A DNA stretch of 64,000 bases from Isoetes taiwanensis (GCA_021234155.1 JAJEKV010000049.1:3255487-3319486); one strand, 5' to 3'. Positions 1-12,714 are shown, numbered from the stretch's first letter. Notes: a model not told the origin generated them from the sequence alone. Program-made: numbers and translations.

Positions 1-1206
1 ATTTTTTCCACTTGTAATGAATGAACCTTCTATTGGTTAAATCAACAATTTAAGTTCGCATATTCAAAGAAAGATGTCAATCAAGTTATCACATACTTTT
101 TGAAAATGACCTAGACTTTTAAAAGTGCACGTACCTGGGCAGGCTTGTATGGAATAGTCATGTTAAAAAATTGGCCTAGGGTAACCTTTAAGACTATGAT
201 TGGTCGGTCTCAATGTGTCAATGCGAGTGGCTTTGCTTGAACAAATGCTATAGCATTTGGGCGCATATGATTTGGCCACCACATCAAACTCATTACTCGT
301 ATTGAAGGTCTTATTCAGAAGATGGGACGTCAAGGGGGACCCTAGAGCATGGGCAACCTTCATACCTTATAATTGTTTCTCCATTATTCTATGCATGAAT
401 TTGATCCAGAATGCATCTAGATAGCAGATGCATTCTGATCAATCATGGGTAGCATCCAATAAATTGAACACTTTGAATGCCAGCTATATGTGACATCTTG
501 TGATTTGACAACGGAAAGGTCATTTATGACAATAGCATGGGCAACACTAAAGTTAGAAAAATCGTATCCAAGAAAATATTCATTATGCAAGAGATGCCTT
601 GCACACTTGTATCAAATGGTGACTTGTACAGATGCTTTGCCCACATTGCAAGGGATCCTTCAATCATAAGAATTTGATAATGTAGTTATAGATTTTTCTA
701 TACTATTGTTTGCAACTTAAAATCTCAAACGGAACTGGTTACGCCCACACCCCTCCAGTCAACTAGAATATAGATGATCTTAATGGCCTTCACTTGATTG
801 GGTTGTTTGAACGAAAAGTTGGATGATATTCTTGTGTGGAATGAGTGATCTCAAAGTGTGGAAGTGTCTGACCACATTTTGGATCACCCATTGGATGCTA
901 GGATGATACGCTTTTATTCCATGACATCATAGAAAAAAGCTAGTATTTACAAGATCATATAGTACAAAAACACAAAGAAATGGGGATGATCATTCTTAAA
1001 AAAAAAAATAGATGCCACATGGTAGCATGTAATTGCTCCAATTCCAAGAATGGTGAGCTCAATTTCCTTCATGTAATGTAAAACAGAATGGGGGAGCCAT
1101 TCTTGCTGCCCCATGACCTAAGATTCTTCAGGTCATTGTGTGGCAGGAAGAATCACTGACCCCATTTAGTTCTATGATGTCAAGGAAAGTTAACCAGATT
1201 CTTACG
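1..1206. other. Intergenic, no gene recognised
   Basis: AT-rich sequence with only short ORFs of no recognisable family. No RNA gene, LTR or TIR was seen in it. Confidence 0.6.
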
Positions 1207-1319
1207 GTACATGTTATTATATATGGTACCATAAGTCACATAGGCAAAGGACCTTTTAGAAGCCTTTTCATAAAGGCATTGCCTTTCATGAAAGGCATCG
1301 TGAAAGGCATCGGCTAACA
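1207..1319 (-). repeat. LTR-like direct repeat, 3' copy
   Basis: It matches 2625-2734 over about 110 bp, including shared GGACCTTTTAG and AAGGCATTGCCTTTC blocks. On the minus strand it starts with TGTTAGCC, as a TG-starting LTR would. The outer (CA) end is not certain, so this may be only part of the LTR. Confidence 0.5.
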
Positions 1320-2211
1320 CCCCCCAACTGCGACTTCGGTCCTCACTAAATAAGATATAGAAAATGTACCTTCTCTAAAAGAAAGAAGACCAAATATGCC
1401 ACAAAAACATATAGATAATCTCCCCACCTGCCAATTTGGCCTCACACTCGGATCGAAAAAAATCTTTGGTGGTCATAAAGGAGAAAACTCAAGTGCTAAT
1501 ATTTTCTAGTATCTCTTCGTATCTTCAACGATGTCGAGATTTAACATTGTCTTGATGGCATTTTTCACCTAATGATTTAGCGAATGTATCTGCAATCCTA
1601 AGTGTAGGCAGACAATAATCCAACCTAATGGCACACTTGACAACTTCGTAACTTAATGTGCTTGAATTTAGAACGCAGAACTTCCTCTTTTGGACAACCA
1701 TGTCAACCATAGTAAGCTCATCGAATACAACATCACGACTTTGTACTTTGATAAGGAGAAAGTCAACCTCAGTTTCTATGGACATATTCCAATAGCTAAA
1801 GATATAGCATGTTTCACTTCTCATAAGAGATGCATAAACCATCATATGCACCATCATGCAGTTTGCTATTAGATGAAGTCATCATGCCATTGGACTTTCG
1901 GAGAGGTGACTGGGTCAAGCTTTACCACTTCTTTTCAGGTATGTGCACGCATGCAACACAACCAAGAACTCTAACATGCTCAACATTTGATTTCATACCA
2001 CTGTCTCTATCATCTTTTTAAGCACTCTATAGATGGAACACAATCTGCATGTACAAGTTCTAGCTCTTTAGCTCAAGCACGCTTCCCAAGGAAAGAATGG
2101 TGGCATTTTTCAATCACATACACCTCAGATACACATCCATCCGTGATCATATCAAAGGCTTGCATGGAGCACTCTCTACCGCTCAATGGCAACCTGTCTC
2201 AGAAATAAGTG

Positions 2212-2357
2212 TCTCATTCAATACATCATCATCATGTACTTGCATACTTTATTTCCATAGCTCCAAATCAATTTATGCAAGCAATCCATCTCATAAGTGT
2301 CTCATTCAATACATCATCAATATGAACTTGAACACTTTATTTCTATAGCTCCAAATA
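2212..2357. repeat. Imperfect tandem duplication inside the copia relic
   Basis: A unit of about 83 bp containing GTCTCATTCAATACATCATC and TTATTTCCATAGCTCCAAAT occurs twice (about 2212-2273 and 2295-2357) with a few substitutions. Confidence 0.6.
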
Positions 2358-2624
2358 ACTTCTCAACCATACTCTTAAACTCTTAAAATTTGAAGCACAA
2401 CTGAGATTCCGTAAAGATAAAATATACAAATGCTCTACATAAGAAATCGTCTACAAATAGTAGAAAACAACGTGAATCACCAGCATCACTAGCTGTACAC
2501 CAGCGTCATCTGCTACGTAGCAAGTATGCGAAAGTTGTCCATAAACGATAAAAAATAACGTGCATCACCAGCATCATCAGCACGTATAGCAGGCATGCAT
2601 CACAAAGGAAGACACGTCTATTCA

Positions 2625-2734
2625 TTACATGTTACATATATAGTACCATAAAGGTACATAAAGGTGAAGGACCTTTTAGGAACCTTTTCATAAAGGCATT
2701 GCCTTTCAAGAAAGGCATCGTGCGAGGGCTAACA
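2625..2734 (-). repeat. LTR-like direct repeat, 5' copy
   Basis: Partner of the repeat ending at 1319, in the same orientation and with the same TGTTAGCC start on the minus strand. Small indels near the LTR start distinguish the two copies. Confidence 0.5.
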
Positions 2735-4205
2735 TTCCTCAAAGCCAGTTGTCATTTTGATCAAGACTGGTCGAAGGATCTGCAAGAACGCTAAGCCCTT
2801 TTCTTGACATAATCCATACCATAATTGGGTCACTATCATTTTCGATGGTGTAATTTTGTACTGCCGCTCATCCACGACAATTTTCAAAAATCACAATGTC
2901 GGTAGATCATGTTATTCCACCTTTGCAATAAGTCAGGAACATCACAAAAAAAGACAGTTATGAAACTCTTTGGGTAAGCGAAAAGGTTTGGCGATTTCCT
3001 GGTTTGTGGGTGAGCTACTCCTGATTGCCGCCGAACATAACATCCGCCCCCAAAACAGTAAATCGCTTTCTATTTAGCTTATCCTTGCACAATTGATTTG
3101 ATCTTTCTTGATGTCATCTTGCCCATTCTTGATGTTGAGTTTCCATTCTTGCAGATCGGTCTGCCCATTTTCATATATTTAACTGCGGATGTACTTTAAC
3201 ATCAATCATGTTGTGGAACAAACATTGCTCTACTATTCAGGGCTTTGGACTATGCATGTTGCTAGCCAATGTAGATGTAGTTTAAAATCCTTGTGGAACA
3301 AACTTTAGCTGCTCGTGGATCCTAAAATCATTTTGAGAGAGCATGATGTCCTACTCGTATAATATCTTTTGGAAAGAGTGCATTGAAACAATAAATAAAT
3401 TGCCATTGTCTTCCCTTTGGCAAATTACAGGTGTACTGCTTCATGTCTCCAAATTTAAAACAACCCCTTTTTAGCATGCAAAATAAAGTCTAAAAAAGAA
3501 GGCCCTAAAAAACAATTTTATATTACATATAACCCTAAACAATAAAATTGAAAGAAAAGATGCATTTACACTCCTAAATTAACTTAATCTTTAATATATA
3601 TATATTTATGTTTGCAAATTACTTACATACAAACCAACCTAGACATGCATACCAATTATGTAGGATTTGCTAAAATCTAATGATGTTCAAATAATCTCTA
3701 TATGTTAAGCGCATGCTTACATTTAAGCATATTAAGGGAAAAACATTTAAGCTCTAAGAATTCAAATAAAAGTGTAATTTGAATCATGCCATGCAATTTG
3801 GATGTCCATTTTGGGAGTGACCACCAAAAAAAGAGTATCGGTAGCCCTTCAATTTCCAACCTTGCATAGAGGTTTTCAATCCTAAAATAATGTAAAGGCA
3901 TTGCCATTTAATAATTGCATCTTAGATATTGACTAACAGTAACCAGAAATTGATTCATTGAATGAGCATATTGGTTTTAATGATTCAAAATGTTTTCTAG
4001 TGTAATAAGAAATAAACAAAAATGCCTCTATATTTCTTGAGATACGATTAAATTTACAAATTCTTAAGCCATGTTTGAGGCCACTTGATCTCATTGAACA
4101 TATACCTATCGCCCTATGAAATGTACAAAGTTCTCCTCCACCTGCCCTATCTCTTGGTCAAATATATTCTATGTACAAGTGATTAACATGTTTATTTGGT
4201 TTCTT
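2735..4205. other. Intergenic, no gene recognised
   Basis: AT-rich, short ORFs only. A (TA)n-like patch lies near 3594-3605. Nothing else is supportable. Confidence 0.6.
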
Positions 4206-5112
4206 CTAAGGCTTGGGATATGTGCAGCTACTAGTTTAAGGATTCCACAAAGAATACAACAGAAATAATTTGGATCCAACACCATAAGAATTGAAACTGG
4301 CTCTAATCTTCTTATCCGTTGCCAGATCTCCAGGATAGCCAGAATAAGCTCCACTGCTAAAAATGCATGTACAAGCAGTAGCAGCTCCAAGAGGTGCACT
4401 TGCATCCCATTGATAATACCCTATCGTAAAAGGAACAATTAGCAGCTCTGATGATCATTGTCGCCAAGTTTATGATCAATCCATCCATACCCACATCCCC
4501 ATTATGAGCAATCAATCGCTTTGTATCAGGGCCAAATTAATTTTTGGCGCTTGCAAATGGCCACACGCATTTTCTTGGACATTGGGTTGCAGAACTTCCC
4601 ACCCGAACATAGGGCAGAGATTGATCCTTACTATTTCTAATCGATGAATGCGAAGCACGAGTCTAAATGCAAAATCCCTCCACATAAACATCATCAGAAC
4701 ACAATGTATAAAATCTTGGCATCTGCAACAAAGGTACATGAGCTCATATCTTCCTGTACCAATGTTTTCAAATCCACCTTTTTAGGTTTTTTCCAAGAGA
4801 GTGAGAATCTGATGTCTCTGTTGTTGATATAACTGATTCTACAATATATAGGCCAGCAGAATTCTTATATCCAGCAGTGATCTTCCACCAAGAACGAACG
4901 GAAGACTTCTTCTGGCCTTTGGAAGAGAAGGAAATTAGAAAATCCTTCACAATAGTCCTCTGCAAAGAGCTAAAAGAACCATATCATATTAAATACACAT
5001 CTAAAGCACCCTTTCTGGCAAGAAGAGAACCTTTATGATATGTCACGGCCGAATGAGCGTTCGGTACTAGCTCGGTGAGGTGTCGGAGATGGAAGGATTT
5101 TGCATTAGCAAG
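4206..5112 (-). pseudogene. EXORDIUM-like (PHI-1 family) pseudogene
   Basis: The minus strand aligns along almost the whole length of the intact EXO-like proteins in this window. It reads from an N-terminal HLRHLTELVP segment (near 5080-5110) through YHKGSLLARKGALDVYLI, then TIVKDFLISFSSKGQKKSSV and SWWKITAGYKNSAG. It ends in CTYPKP and a stop at 4206. The frame is broken several times: the parts at 4768-4965, 4512-4739 and 4169-4405 lie in different frames, and the Trp-Asn-Pro near the end is followed by TAA. The tryptophan of the LIWYGSF motif is a stop. The signal peptide and promoter were not recovered upstream, so it looks truncated at its 5' end. It is the oldest EXO copy here, judging by its decay, and cannot encode a full protein. 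Confidence 0.85.
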
Positions 5113-8100
5113 ATCCCTTGTCTCATATCAGGGACCCAGATGTTGACACGTTAGGTTGTGGGCCCACTAAGATCTTTCAAAATTCTTCCAACTTGACTGG
5201 CAGAAGACAGCTTGTATAATGTTCTTTTTAGAACACGATCTTTTCTTTCATCATAAAACATTAAAATTGCTCAAAAAAAAAAAAGAAAAAAAAAATCCAG
5301 CCTTGCTCATTTGCGAGCTTGGCGCTTATCCTTTCCCTAGTGTACTTCAATCATTTTTACCTTTGATTATGCTTGATAGTTTTTGGTATTTCAAAACAAG
5401 CATTTCCTAAGTTTATGCACACGTGCAATCTACCATGTACCTTAATATTGTAATATCCTTTGTCAAAAAATATGTTTATCGTAGTATCCGCTTTTTCTCA
5501 ACACCTGTCCAGGCATGTTCCTGGCATGCCAACCCATTATGTCCTTGTTTTCACTTATATGATCACAACCTAATGCTCTATCTTAATTCAAGTGGAGTTT
5601 CCATACGTATAGTACAAGTCTTAGATGCAGGATCATCCATGTCAGCAATCAAGCAATTACGTGATTGACTAAGGCACATATAATAGATGGACTTGATTGC
5701 CTAGATTTGGAATCGATTTGGATCTTACATTCTGCAAAAGAGAAAGTTAAGCAACATCCTCAGCCATGTCACTAAACAGTCTCTTAGCGAGAGAGCAATT
5801 TTTCTCTTTTGCAAAGTACTGCATATAGTATAAGCAAACAACTCTTTACCTATCAAACAAGTAGAAACACACATTTCAATATTACCTGCTCACAGAAATA
5901 ATAAAAAAAAAACATAGTCACAATGAGGAATTTATGTATTGATGGAGTAGAAATCTAAAGTTTTTTTTTCTGAAATCTGAAAAAAAAAAATCTAAAGTTG
6001 TTTGAGGAAGTAAAGCCATCGAGAACTTGTGACATAACCCATAAAAGAAAGGCATTCAGAGTAACCCCTTTAGCTCTAAATTACTAACCCAAAACTGACT
6101 CAGACACTAACAAGAAGCCCATTAAGCCTCAACAGTACATGCGAAAGAGCAAACCAAACAAGCATGAACTAAACACAAATACCTAAATCAATGACAAACA
6201 TCCACAATGCCAGGGCATAAAAGAGCTCTCTAATAGCTCAAGAGCTTGTTGTTATTTAAACATGTCACACCCCCGATCATAGATTCAAGTATGATCAACA
6301 TCGGTCTAATAATATGGACTTTAAAATCCATTGGCCTGAGGTGAAATTTCAAGATTGACTATATATAATTTATCATCACATGGGACTGCTCAAGATTTGT
6401 TTCTTATGAATACATTTTTTCTGTGATATATGTATTGTACGACATGTCGTATGATGAATAAATTGGCTGGCTCTTGAATTGAAAAGAAATAAGGTGCTAA
6501 TACACTGCGGATTGCCCGTGCAACTAATTTGTAGATGGGGCCTTCTTCGACTTCTTCTTTCTTATTGTGGTCTAATTGTCAACATAACCTTCTTTACATG
6601 GAACTTGGATGCCTAAGTATTGACTCATTAAAGAATAAAGCTAAGATATGTTAAATCTACCATTCCCGTTTGTTTCTTGATTACCATGAACCCATTATGA
6701 AACCTTTTTGAGGCAAGCATCGGATCCCATTACAAAATGCAAGGGCTTCTTGGAAAGATTAACACTAGACCTGTCCCTGGGACCATTCCTGATCCATGGA
6801 CCAGAACTGGCCCAAATGACCTCTGCCACTTAAACCCACGTAACTCACGAAAGATTTCAATTTTATAATATACCACCATCATTTGAGTCTTCGCTTATTT
6901 CTTAATGACCTCTGAGAATTTCAAGACCAATGGGGTCACCTATACCTTGTGGTGATTGCTCAAACATTGGAGAAAATAGTAGTTTCTGCACCAGTCCAGA
7001 CTGCCTTTTTCGATATTTCTAGCATAAAGTGACCTAAACCTTGCTAAAGTTGGAGGTATTTGCCTGTTTATCATAGAATACATTGAGTTTTATGTTCCCA
7101 TATTTTCTTGCTATCATTTGAAATCGGTGGAAGCCACCAAACCCTATTTTGGTCAAAAAAGCTGCTTGAGGTTTAAGAATTGTTACTCTTATTATAACAA
7201 GTTTTGATTTAATTCTTGTGGCCATGAGTTGCTAACTATTCGAGCTATAGTTTCATAATTTTTTGGAATTTAAATAAGTCATGTTAGCTTAATATTTACT
7301 AAAAGAATCTACTATACAGAATTATGGACAAAGTATATGTTAAAATGCTCCAATAACAATCATCCATAATGCCATGTGGACAATAAATGATGCGTTCTAT
7401 TTATATCTACATAGAACATAACTTTTATCAACTTACATATAGTGTAACTAGGGTGTAACCATGCAATTTTTGGAATTCAAACATGATGTACAATAGCCAG
7501 ATTAACACATTAGAGCATAAAAAGTTGTGTCAACTCCATAATTATAGGTCCAAAACTCTACAGTGATTAAGCAAATGATGTTTATTGATGAATTCAAGTG
7601 GATGTTGTGAAGTTTAGTCATGACAATATATAAATAGACCACATAACATTTCATATATGCTTCTTTGGTTCATAGAAAGAGACACTACTTTTCCCCGAAT
7701 ATGCCTTTAAAATGGTTCAAAATTTGAGAAATGACATATATAGAGATCTCTTATATAGGTTGTATGATTTTATTGAAAAAAATACCATGAAATCTGCTTA
7801 TTTTTTACCAGCATAAACTTCATATCTGTGTTACTGCTACAAAGCATTGTCATCCAAGTAGAATAACATTACATGTAAGTTATCGTTCATGTATATTATA
7901 TTTTTTTATGGATGCAAATCTTTCTTGGCAATAGAAACCTCTAGTTGCATATTGAAGTAACATGTTATTTCTAAGATTTTAATTTATATAAGCACGCATC
8001 ACCATTTATGGTCCACGAGACCAATTGTATAGAGCATATATCTCTCAATAGCCTTATCCTTTTTTCTCCATAGAATGATACTATGGCTTTTTAGCTTCGA

Positions 8101-9576
8101 TCACATGATTTTTGAAAGGTGTAAGTGAAAGTCCATGTAAGTTCAATTGGTCTTAAATACCCTATAAATTCTCAATTGTTTGTGCTTCAACCTTACCCTT
8201 AAATTATACAAGCTAACCTAATCAATTAAGTTTGTCCTATAGAAAATCATCTGGACCAATGATGGTCTGCAACTGGACTGCAGATGGCAATCAATCTTGA
8301 TTTTTTATAGTAAAAGTTTTTCATATTTTTCCTTGATTCTTTTTGCATTGGTTTCTTGACATGAGATATTTTGAAGATGTGATTTTGTAAAGTCACACCT
8401 TAGGGCACAAATCTAGAACAAACATGGAAGATATAATATAATTGATGCTATCTATTCTAGTGCAATCCTTAAGATAATGAACAAAGTGGTCCAAGAGCTA
8501 CTCGTGTCCCAAAACTCAACTTGAAATAGACTAACATAAGGATATTATCAATTTTTGAATGAACTATGGACCAGTAATGGGTAGGTATAGATATTGTTTT
8601 TGATTTTTTTTTACCATGTCTTTTGCTCTTTCCACAAGCTTGTTTTTGCATTGGTTTCATATCCTTATAAACTTTCATAATGTGATTTTTTGGAGGACAA
8701 CCTAGAATCATATGTAGCAATACTATCCATTTGTATAAATTCCATAAAATTAAAAATAGAAGTAAAAGTCAAAACATCAAATTCAAAGTCAACAAATATT
8801 TTTATAGAATGGAGGACCTCGTGAATTACTTATATGCCAAATTTGGACTCAAAATTGATCTCCTTCTGAAAGTTGTTGTTTTTATATCACAACTGCTTTC
8901 TGGGAACCAGTATTGGTTCTTAGAAGGCAGAGGACACTTTTGACCCTGTCATGTTTGAATTGCTCTATCTTCCTTCACAGAGTTCGAATTGAGATGTGGT
9001 TTTTTGTGCCTTGCTCTATATCTCGTGTAGAGAAAAAACATTATAACTAAAAAAATCAAAAAAATCTTTTCATCAAGACGGTTTTACTTTGTGTGAACAT
9101 GAAGCTTTTGGTACTTGATCCCCTTGGGTTTGCTAGAGCATAACTCACAAGAATGGGAGCTGATACATTTTTGTGTATTTTTAATATGAAGCATGACTGC
9201 CATATATGAACTTCGAGAAAGAGTTTGGCTAGTTTTTGTGTTCTTGATTTTATATGATTTTTTTTGTGAACTTTCAAAATGCCCTACATGGTCCATCATG
9301 AGACAGGTCTAGTGTTAAGCTCCAAAAAATACCTCGCTAATTCTTGAAGATGAATCTTGCATTAATTTTTCAAAATCAAACTCCAAAGATCTTAGAAGCT
9401 TATGATGGAGCACAAGTAGGTTTCCCAATGACTCTTCACGACTGCTCTGTTGCCTTTTTTTTTTTGGTTAAAATTATCTTGGCAGTTGGACAGGGCTTTT
9501 GTTTGGCCAGAGGATCATATGCAATGGGTTGCTTGAGGCCACGTGGAATAGTGCGCTTCAATGTATTACAGCTTTC
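5113..9576. other. Intergenic, no gene recognised
   Basis: AT-rich stretch of about 4.5 kb. An interrupted oligo-A at about 5273-5297 follows a CATTAAAATTGCTC context and could be the tail of a short retrosequence. An oligo-T/oligo-A pair lies near 5955-5990. No coding similarity was recognised. Confidence 0.55.
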
Positions 9577-9975
9577 TTTTTTTTTTTTTTTTTTTGAGAG
9601 TAAGGGTAGATTTTTCCATTAATTAAATAAAGCCATACAATCCTTTTGTCCACCTATCAGGTATGACAATTGGAGAAAATTGATACTCTTTATGAGCATC
9701 AAGTAGAAGTAGTAAAAATAATAGAGGTAGCAGTAGATAAGAAGAGTAATAAAATCCAATAGTAGACTTAAAGTTAAGTGTAGTTCTACTCCTTTGGGTG
9801 ACGTATGCAGTAAAAAGTCTTCAAGTTCCTGCTCTTAATTTCCTGTAAAAGCAAACAAAAAACCAACCATGATTTCACAAGAGCTGTTTTCTGGAAATCA
9901 TAGAGATGAACATGGATGATAGGAATGATAGGATATGTAAAATGAAATGGAAGGCTGTAATGAGGGATCAGAGGT

Positions 9976-10602
9976 TTAGATGTGGCTGCCAAGGTTGTTG
10001 TTAAACCATTCATTGTAGTGCTGGTAAAACTCTGCTGTAGAACCCAGAATGTAACTGCCTTGCCCTTTATCATTTTGCACCAGTAGCTTTGTCAAACTTT
10101 CCTTCCCCATCAGAAGAAGAAGGGTATCATACAAGTCTGTCAACAGTTTATGGCTGTAGTACATTTCTCTGAACCTGCTCAACTGAGTTTCTGTCATACT
10201 GAAGTGAGTATTAAATAAGAACTCAAACAAGGTGTGCATCTGCATGAACTCTCGAGTATATATTTCTGCCCATACTGCTTCTCTTGTTCTAGAACTTTCA
10301 ACCTCTTTCAAAAAATCATCTGTCAGCTCACACAATTGCTTCAATGTTAACTTTTTCCCAACTTGTTGACTCTGATACATGGCTAATTCATAACTGTCAA
10401 CATCTGTGTCCAGCTTTGTGGCACCTTCTCCCTTAAGAAACATTAAGTATTCTGTCACAGTCAGAATATGGAGCATTAGAATCAATAACATTGAGAGAAG
10501 ACACAAACAAATCAAAATGGCCCCTGTATAGCCCAATAGAATTCTAGCAAGTATTATAACTGTCTCCAAATTTTCTTTTGTGGCACGTTGCAATGGCTTC
10601 AA
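9976..10602 (-). CDS. 208-codon ORF of unknown function in the LINE 3' region
   Basis: It lies 25 nt downstream of the stop ending the RVT zinc-binding part and upstream of the poly(A) tail, so it sits inside the LINE transcript. Residues about 15-55 are strongly hydrophobic and could form one or two membrane segments. The rest is hydrophilic and helix-rich, with many Glu, Leu and Tyr residues. It lacks the Asp/Glu pattern of the RNase H found at the C-terminus of some plant L1 elements. No family was recognised. It may be a frameshifted ORF2 tail, a captured host exon, or a chance ORF. The start is the first ATG and is not otherwise supported. Confidence 0.3.
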   Translation of the reverse strand: MKPLQRATKENLETVIILARILLGYTGAILICLCLLSMLLILMLHILTVTEYLMFLKGEGATKLDTDVDSYELAMYQSQQVGKKLTLKQLCELTDDFLKEVESSRTREAVWAEIYTREFMQMHTLFEFLFNTHFSMTETQLSRFREMYYSHKLLTDLYDTLLLLMGKESLTKLLVQNDKGQGSYILGSTAEFYQHYNEWFNNNLGSHI

Positions 10603-10627
10603 TATCTAATTGAAAATGCATTTTGAT

Positions 10628-11520
10628 CTAGAAAATAGAGAGAGGTTTAGATGCATAGAGAACCCTATTTCTGGATTTCCAAATATTCCATAAGGCAGTG
10701 TGCACAAGAGTGTTTGCAAAAATGTCACCTTGTTGCAGGAATTGAATAATATTACTGAAATTTCTGTTTTTCAGAAATGAGCCAAGCTTATTTAGGAACC
10801 AAGCCCAGAAGGGTCTCAGTTTGGGACAAAGGAAAATATGATGTAGATCCTCTTCCTGAAGACATCCAGAGCTACATATTGAGGTTACATTGCATCTTCT
10901 AGATAGGGAAACCAAGTTTGTTAGACTTTTATGAGCAATCAACCAAACGAAGAAGCAAATTTTAGGAGTACAAAATGACTTCCAAACATTTTCAAAAAGA
11001 GACTGAACTTGAGCTTGATCTAATGACCATTTCTGCAGAGCCTTTAGTGGGGCATCAGTCACATTAATCAAGGTATAAATTTCTTTGACCATGTAAGCAT
11101 GTTTACCATTTATGGAGCAACCAAGAGATTTACTGAAGTCACCAAAATTATTGAAGGAAGCCAAGATATTCTTAAAATGCAGAAAAAGCTTCTTATCACT
11201 AGAGGTACCCCTTAGAACAGTCTTCAGAGCAGTCCAAGTTATGAAAGTGTTATTCCCTCTGTAAAGATCTTTTATAGCAGTGATCCCTTTGTTAGACCAT
11301 TTTCTGTAAATCTTAGGATGCTTAATGGCCATTGTATTTGAGAACTGATCAGAGAAGATTGGTGACCAAAAAAGATCAGTGTTCATAGTGGCTTGATGAA
11401 TATTGTCAAACTGAAGCACAGGATGAATTTTATTCCAGGCCATTATTAGATTTCTCATCAGAGGAGAAGTATTAGGAGCAGGGTGAATGTCCACAAAAGC
11501 AGATTGAGGAAGGCAATGCA
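10628..11520 (-). pseudogene. LINE ORF2 C-terminus with RVT zinc-binding region
   Basis: Minus-strand reading contains SLFENVWKSFCTPKICFFVW, AHKSLTNLVSLSRRC and EEDLHHIFLCPKLRPFW, followed by ALWNIWKSRNRVLY. This W...P.....W...H....N / C..C....E...H....C pattern is the zf-RVT region at the end of plant L1 ORF2 proteins. It continues the reverse transcriptase at 13041-14606 but is separated from it by the insertion at 11541-12714 and by frame breaks. The ORF's apparent first 30 residues (above 11520) come from the inserted DNA, not the LINE. Confidence 0.8.
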
Positions 11521-11540
11521 GATCGATCCGACGGATCGCG

Positions 11541-12714
11541 ATTCTCGAGCCAGACGAGCATGCAAGAGTTGCATGCGTTGCCTGCATGCATTGCATGCAT
11601 TTCGGGCCTCTCATCCGGTTAGGGGATCGCTATTTCTTCCTGCATTCGCCTTCAGCTTCTCATCGGCGCTTTCTCTTCGCCCAGCAGTGTTTCAGGTTAT
11701 GTTCTATGCTCTCATGCAGAGGAGGGGCTTCCTCTTGCATGGGTTGACCTTTCGTGGCATTTCCTATCATTCTTGTTTCTCTTCGACCTGACCTTTCCTG
11801 GCGTATCCCTTCCTGGCGTTTCTTATCGTTCTCGGTTCTCTTCTACCTTGGCTGCGTTGACCTTTCTGGCGCATCCCTTCTGGCGTTTCCTATCTTTTCG
11901 TATCTCTTCCTATCCTTTCGTCTCGCTTCTACCTCGGCATTCCTCCACTATGGGGCAATTCTTGAGCCTTCATCTCGGATCGACGGGAAGTTCTCTTCTT
12001 TCGAGGCGTTGTTGTGTCATGCGAGTCGCGGCTTCGAGAATCTGGTCGATCAAAGCCGGATCGCGATTCTCGAGCAGTGACGAGCATGCAAGAGTTGCAT
12101 CGTTGCTGCATGCATTGCATGCATTTCGGGCCTCTCATCCGGTTAGGGGATCGCTATTTCTTCACGCATTCGCCTTGGCTTCTCGGGCTTTCTCTTAAGC
12201 CCGGCCCGGTGTTTTGGGTTATGTTCTATGCTCTCCCTCCCTCCCTCCCTTAAGTATTTTGTTTATATATGTTGTTGGCGTGCCGCACGGCGCTTTAATC
12301 ACCCCTCGCTTTTTGAGGGTTTTGTTCTTCTCTATTGTGTTTTGTGGTCTTATGCAGTGCAGGCGTTGCCGCGGCGTTGGTTTCTTTTGGGCGTGGGTTT
12401 TGGGAAGTTTAGCGGCCGGCGTTGTCTAAAGCCCCTTGCCTAGGGCTTATCGCTAGGGTTTTTCCTCGAAAACCGAAAGGGAGGGTTTTTAATCGGCGAT
12501 AAGCCCTAGGCAGGTACACTAGCCAAACATCTATGATATATTTTTGTATTTTGGGGTCCAGGTGTTATGACTGGATATTCCCTGTATTTTTTGTTTTTTG
12601 GGTAGCTTGCGATATGCAGCTACCCACTCTCTGCCATTGTAATTACACTGCTGGGATGAATAGAAAAGCCCCATCCATGGCGTTGTTGTGTCATGCGAGT
12701 CGCAGCTCGAGAAT
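11541..12714. mobile_element. GC-rich insertion: tandem pair of TIR-like units
   Basis: This block interrupts LINE ORF2 and is richer in GC and CpG than its surroundings. It begins ATTCTCGAGC...GACGAGCATG and ends with the inverted counterpart CATGCGAGTCGCAGCTCGAGAAT (given here as positions 12692-12714). The same outward ends meet in the middle, at 12041 and 12066. It therefore looks like two units in tandem (11541-12041 and 12066-12714), each about 0.5-0.65 kb with about 20-bp imperfect inverted ends. The left part of each unit is shared (ATGCAAGAGTTGCAT, GCATTTCGGGCCTCTCATCC). No transposase ORF is present, so these would be non-autonomous. The exact borders and any target-site duplication are uncertain. 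Confidence 0.5.
12437..12512. repeat. 17-bp perfect inverted repeat (hairpin)
   Basis: TGCCTAGGGCTTATCGC at 12437-12453 is the exact reverse complement of 12496-12512, with a 42-nt loop. It lies inside the second TIR-like unit. Its role is unknown; it could form a stem in RNA or mark an older transposon end. Confidence 0.8.

Larger units (their letters stand above)
1207..2734 (-). mobile_element. Degenerate Ty1/copia-like LTR retrotransposon
   Basis: On the minus strand, decayed copia polyprotein pieces occur in the expected order. First comes an integrase C-terminal stretch reading like VEHVRVLGCVACVHIPEKK (about 1930-1990). It is followed by SRDVVFDE, a conserved copia segment between integrase and reverse transcriptase (about 1720-1745). 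Last is IADTFAKSLGE, a copia RNase H end (about 1565-1600). The reverse transcriptase itself is missing, so a large internal deletion is inferred. Direct repeats at 1207-1319 and 2625-2734 flank the region; on the minus strand both begin TGTTAGCC. A G6 run just before the left repeat (minus strand) could be the polypurine tract. No convincing target-site duplication was found. The element is non-functional. Confidence 0.6.

Noticed and set aside
5273-5297. Oligo-A as retrotransposon tail downstream of the EXO pseudogene
   Set aside because: The upstream 150 bp could not be matched to the LINE 3' ends in the window, and no target duplication was seen.
11483-12253. Plus-strand ORFs of 71-141 codons
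   Set aside because: They fall in GC-rich inserted DNA with low stop frequency, overlap each other in all frames, and repeat the unit duplication.
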